A stretch of 64,000 bases of DNA, taken from positions 124,001 to 188,000 of the forward strand of contig CAJFVO010000001.1 of assembly GCA_904420555.1 (NCBI GenBank), in the 5' to 3' direction. This document shows, one piece after another, positions 63,239 to 64,000 of the stretch (position 1 is the first letter of the stretch; every line of letters starts with the position of its first letter). Both the position numbers and the translations under genes were made by a program. Under the pieces are notes generated by a model. That model saw only the letters and a program-made list of their open reading frames with translations. It was not told the DNA's origin and did not search any database. The DNA is from Candidatus Heritagella intestinalis (GTDB lineage: Bacteria > Bacillota > Clostridia > Oscillospirales > Acutalibacteraceae).

Positions 63239-64000
63239 TTATCCCCCTTTTGCATACCTGCGCCCGGAAAAAGAACGCAGTTTTCCTGCCAGTTCTAACT
63301 CCAAAGCGATTTCCAGAATTTCTTTCATGGGGAGTCCTGTACGGTAGGACAATTCCTCCGCTGTGGCCGGCTGGGCAGAAAGAGCGCCATACAGCCTTTG
63401 GGCGCCGGGAGAAAGGGCGCTGATCGACGGCTTCGCGGCCTTTGGCGAGCTGGAAGAAGGCTCCGTGGGGGCCTGGGGCCGCTCCTTGGGAGGCAGCTCC
63501 GACAAAGGCGCCCGCTGGGGAACCCGAAAAGCTGGAAAGCGGCCCTGATATTCCGTCAGAATATCCGCCGCGCAGGAAACCGGCTTGGCCCCGTCCCACA
63601 AAAGCTGCAAAATGCCCTCCGCGTTTTTCTCCCACACATCCAGCAGCAGGGTGAAAACCTCCCGGTTTTGCTCTGTAGCGTGGCGGACGGTAAGCATGGT
63701 GCCGCTTTTCACGCCGGCTTCCGACACCAACACCCCACAGCTCAGGCCGGAAATCAGCCGGTTGCGCACATCGAAATGCCACTTCTGCACCTCTGTCCCC
63801 GGCGGGAACTCCGACAACAGGGCCCCGCCCTGCTCGAAAATGCGTCTGCGCAGGTTCGCATTAGTGGAGAGATAGGGAGCACCAATGGCGCAGGGCAGCA
63901 GGCAGAGGGTCCGGCCGCCGGCATCCAATGCGCCCTCATGGGCGGCGGCGTCCACCCCTAAAGCCCCGCCGCTGACCACCACGGCACCAGCCTCAGCCAG
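63239..64000 (-). CDS. dprA: DNA processing protein DprA (5' end beyond the window)
   Basis: The coding frame stays open to the window edge, so the N-terminus is missing; about 253 residues are visible. The Rossmann-like DprA core shows VVSGGALGVDAAAHEGALDAGG, NANLRRRIFEQGGALLSEFPPG, RNRLISGLSCGVLVSEA and SGTMLTVRHATEQ. A Pro/Ser-rich linker leads to a C-terminal winged helix (about the last 60 residues). DprA loads RecA on single-stranded DNA during transformation. The order dprA-topA-trmFO is common in Firmicutes. Confidence 0.93.
   Translation of the reverse strand: MAEAGAVVVSGGALGVDAAAHEGALDAGGRTLCLLPCAIGAPYLSTNANLRRRIFEQGGALLSEFPPGTEVQKWHFDVRNRLISGLSCGVLVSEAGVKSGTMLTVRHATEQNREVFTLLLDVWEKNAEGILQLLWDGAKPVSCAADILTEYQGRFPAFRVPQRAPLSELPPKERPQAPTEPSSSSPKAAKPSISALSPGAQRLYGALSAQPATAEELSYRTGLPMKEILEIALELELAGKLRSFSGRRYAKGG

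Noticed and set aside
1..64000. CRISPR arrays, insertion sequences, prophage, rRNA and tRNA genes
   Set aside because: Scanned by eye for regularly spaced repeats, transposase motifs and cloverleaf patterns; none was convincing. A tRNAscan or profile search would be decisive.

Overview
The window is chromosomal DNA of a GC-rich, endospore-forming member of the Firmicutes, most likely a gut Clostridia of the Oscillospiraceae/Ruminococcaceae type. The reasons are the PolC-type replicase, spmA/spmB, an AbrB/SpoVT-like regulator, a T-box leader, GatCAB, HisG-short plus HisZ, TrmFO, and the conserved blocks rpsB-tsf-pyrH-frr-uppS-cdsA-dxr-rseP-ispG-polC and topA-trmFO-plsX-rnc-smc-ftsY. The species call is inference. 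No insertion sequence, prophage, CRISPR array, rRNA or tRNA was recognised.

Layout. 1-8500 (+): a heterodimeric ABC exporter pair, a GH38 alpha-mannosidase and prfB (RF2). 8620-9733 (-): spore maturation genes spmA-spmB. 10064-11784 (+): a small AbrB-like zinc-motif regulator and a PepV-like dipeptidase. 11878-21129 (-): a nucleotidyltransferase, a lipoprotein of atypical composition, and the main histidine operon hisZ-hisG-(YcxB-like membrane protein and degraded copies)-hisD-hisC-hisB-hisA::hisI-hisE. 21232-32344 (-): the cluster pyrH-frr-uppS-cdsA-dxr-rseP-ispG-polC. 32434-35667 (-): a CofE-like ligase family protein with its own promoter, and rpsB-tsf with a structured leader and an internal attenuator. 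36001-37411 (-): hisH-hisF, the two his genes missing from the main operon. 37744-42544 (+): mntP, gatC-gatA-gatB and an NYN/OST-HTH protein. 42615-50662 (-): a HAD phosphatase, a DUF4430 protein, an XRE-cupin regulator with an acyl-CoA synthetase, and yqeK-rsfS-leuS behind a leucine T-box. 50659-64000 (-): DUF3592-nadD-yhbY-rdgB-ftsY-smc-radical SAM-rnc-plsX-trmFO-topA-dprA (the last cut by the window edge), in reverse transcription order.

How the genes work together. Histidine biosynthesis is complete across two transcripts and has an unusual HisA-HisI fusion; HisZ plus the short HisG form the first enzyme. The pyrH-polC block joins ribosome recycling, undecaprenyl and MEP isoprenoid synthesis, phospholipid CDP-activation and replication. 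The T-box appears to place Ap4A hydrolysis (YqeK), ribosome silencing (RsfS) and LeuRS under control of leucyl-tRNA charging.

Most interesting observations. (1) Two degraded fragments of a YcxB-like C-terminal domain lie in tandem behind the intact gene inside the his operon. (2) HisA is fused to HisI. (3) A structured, terminator-ended plus-strand RNA candidate sits in the cdsA-dxr spacer. (4) A CofE-like gene with a consensus promoter sits between tsf and pyrH although no other F420 gene is visible. (5) The lipoprotein start region looks frameshifted. No wholly new multi-gene system could be demonstrated; most of the window is conserved housekeeping DNA.
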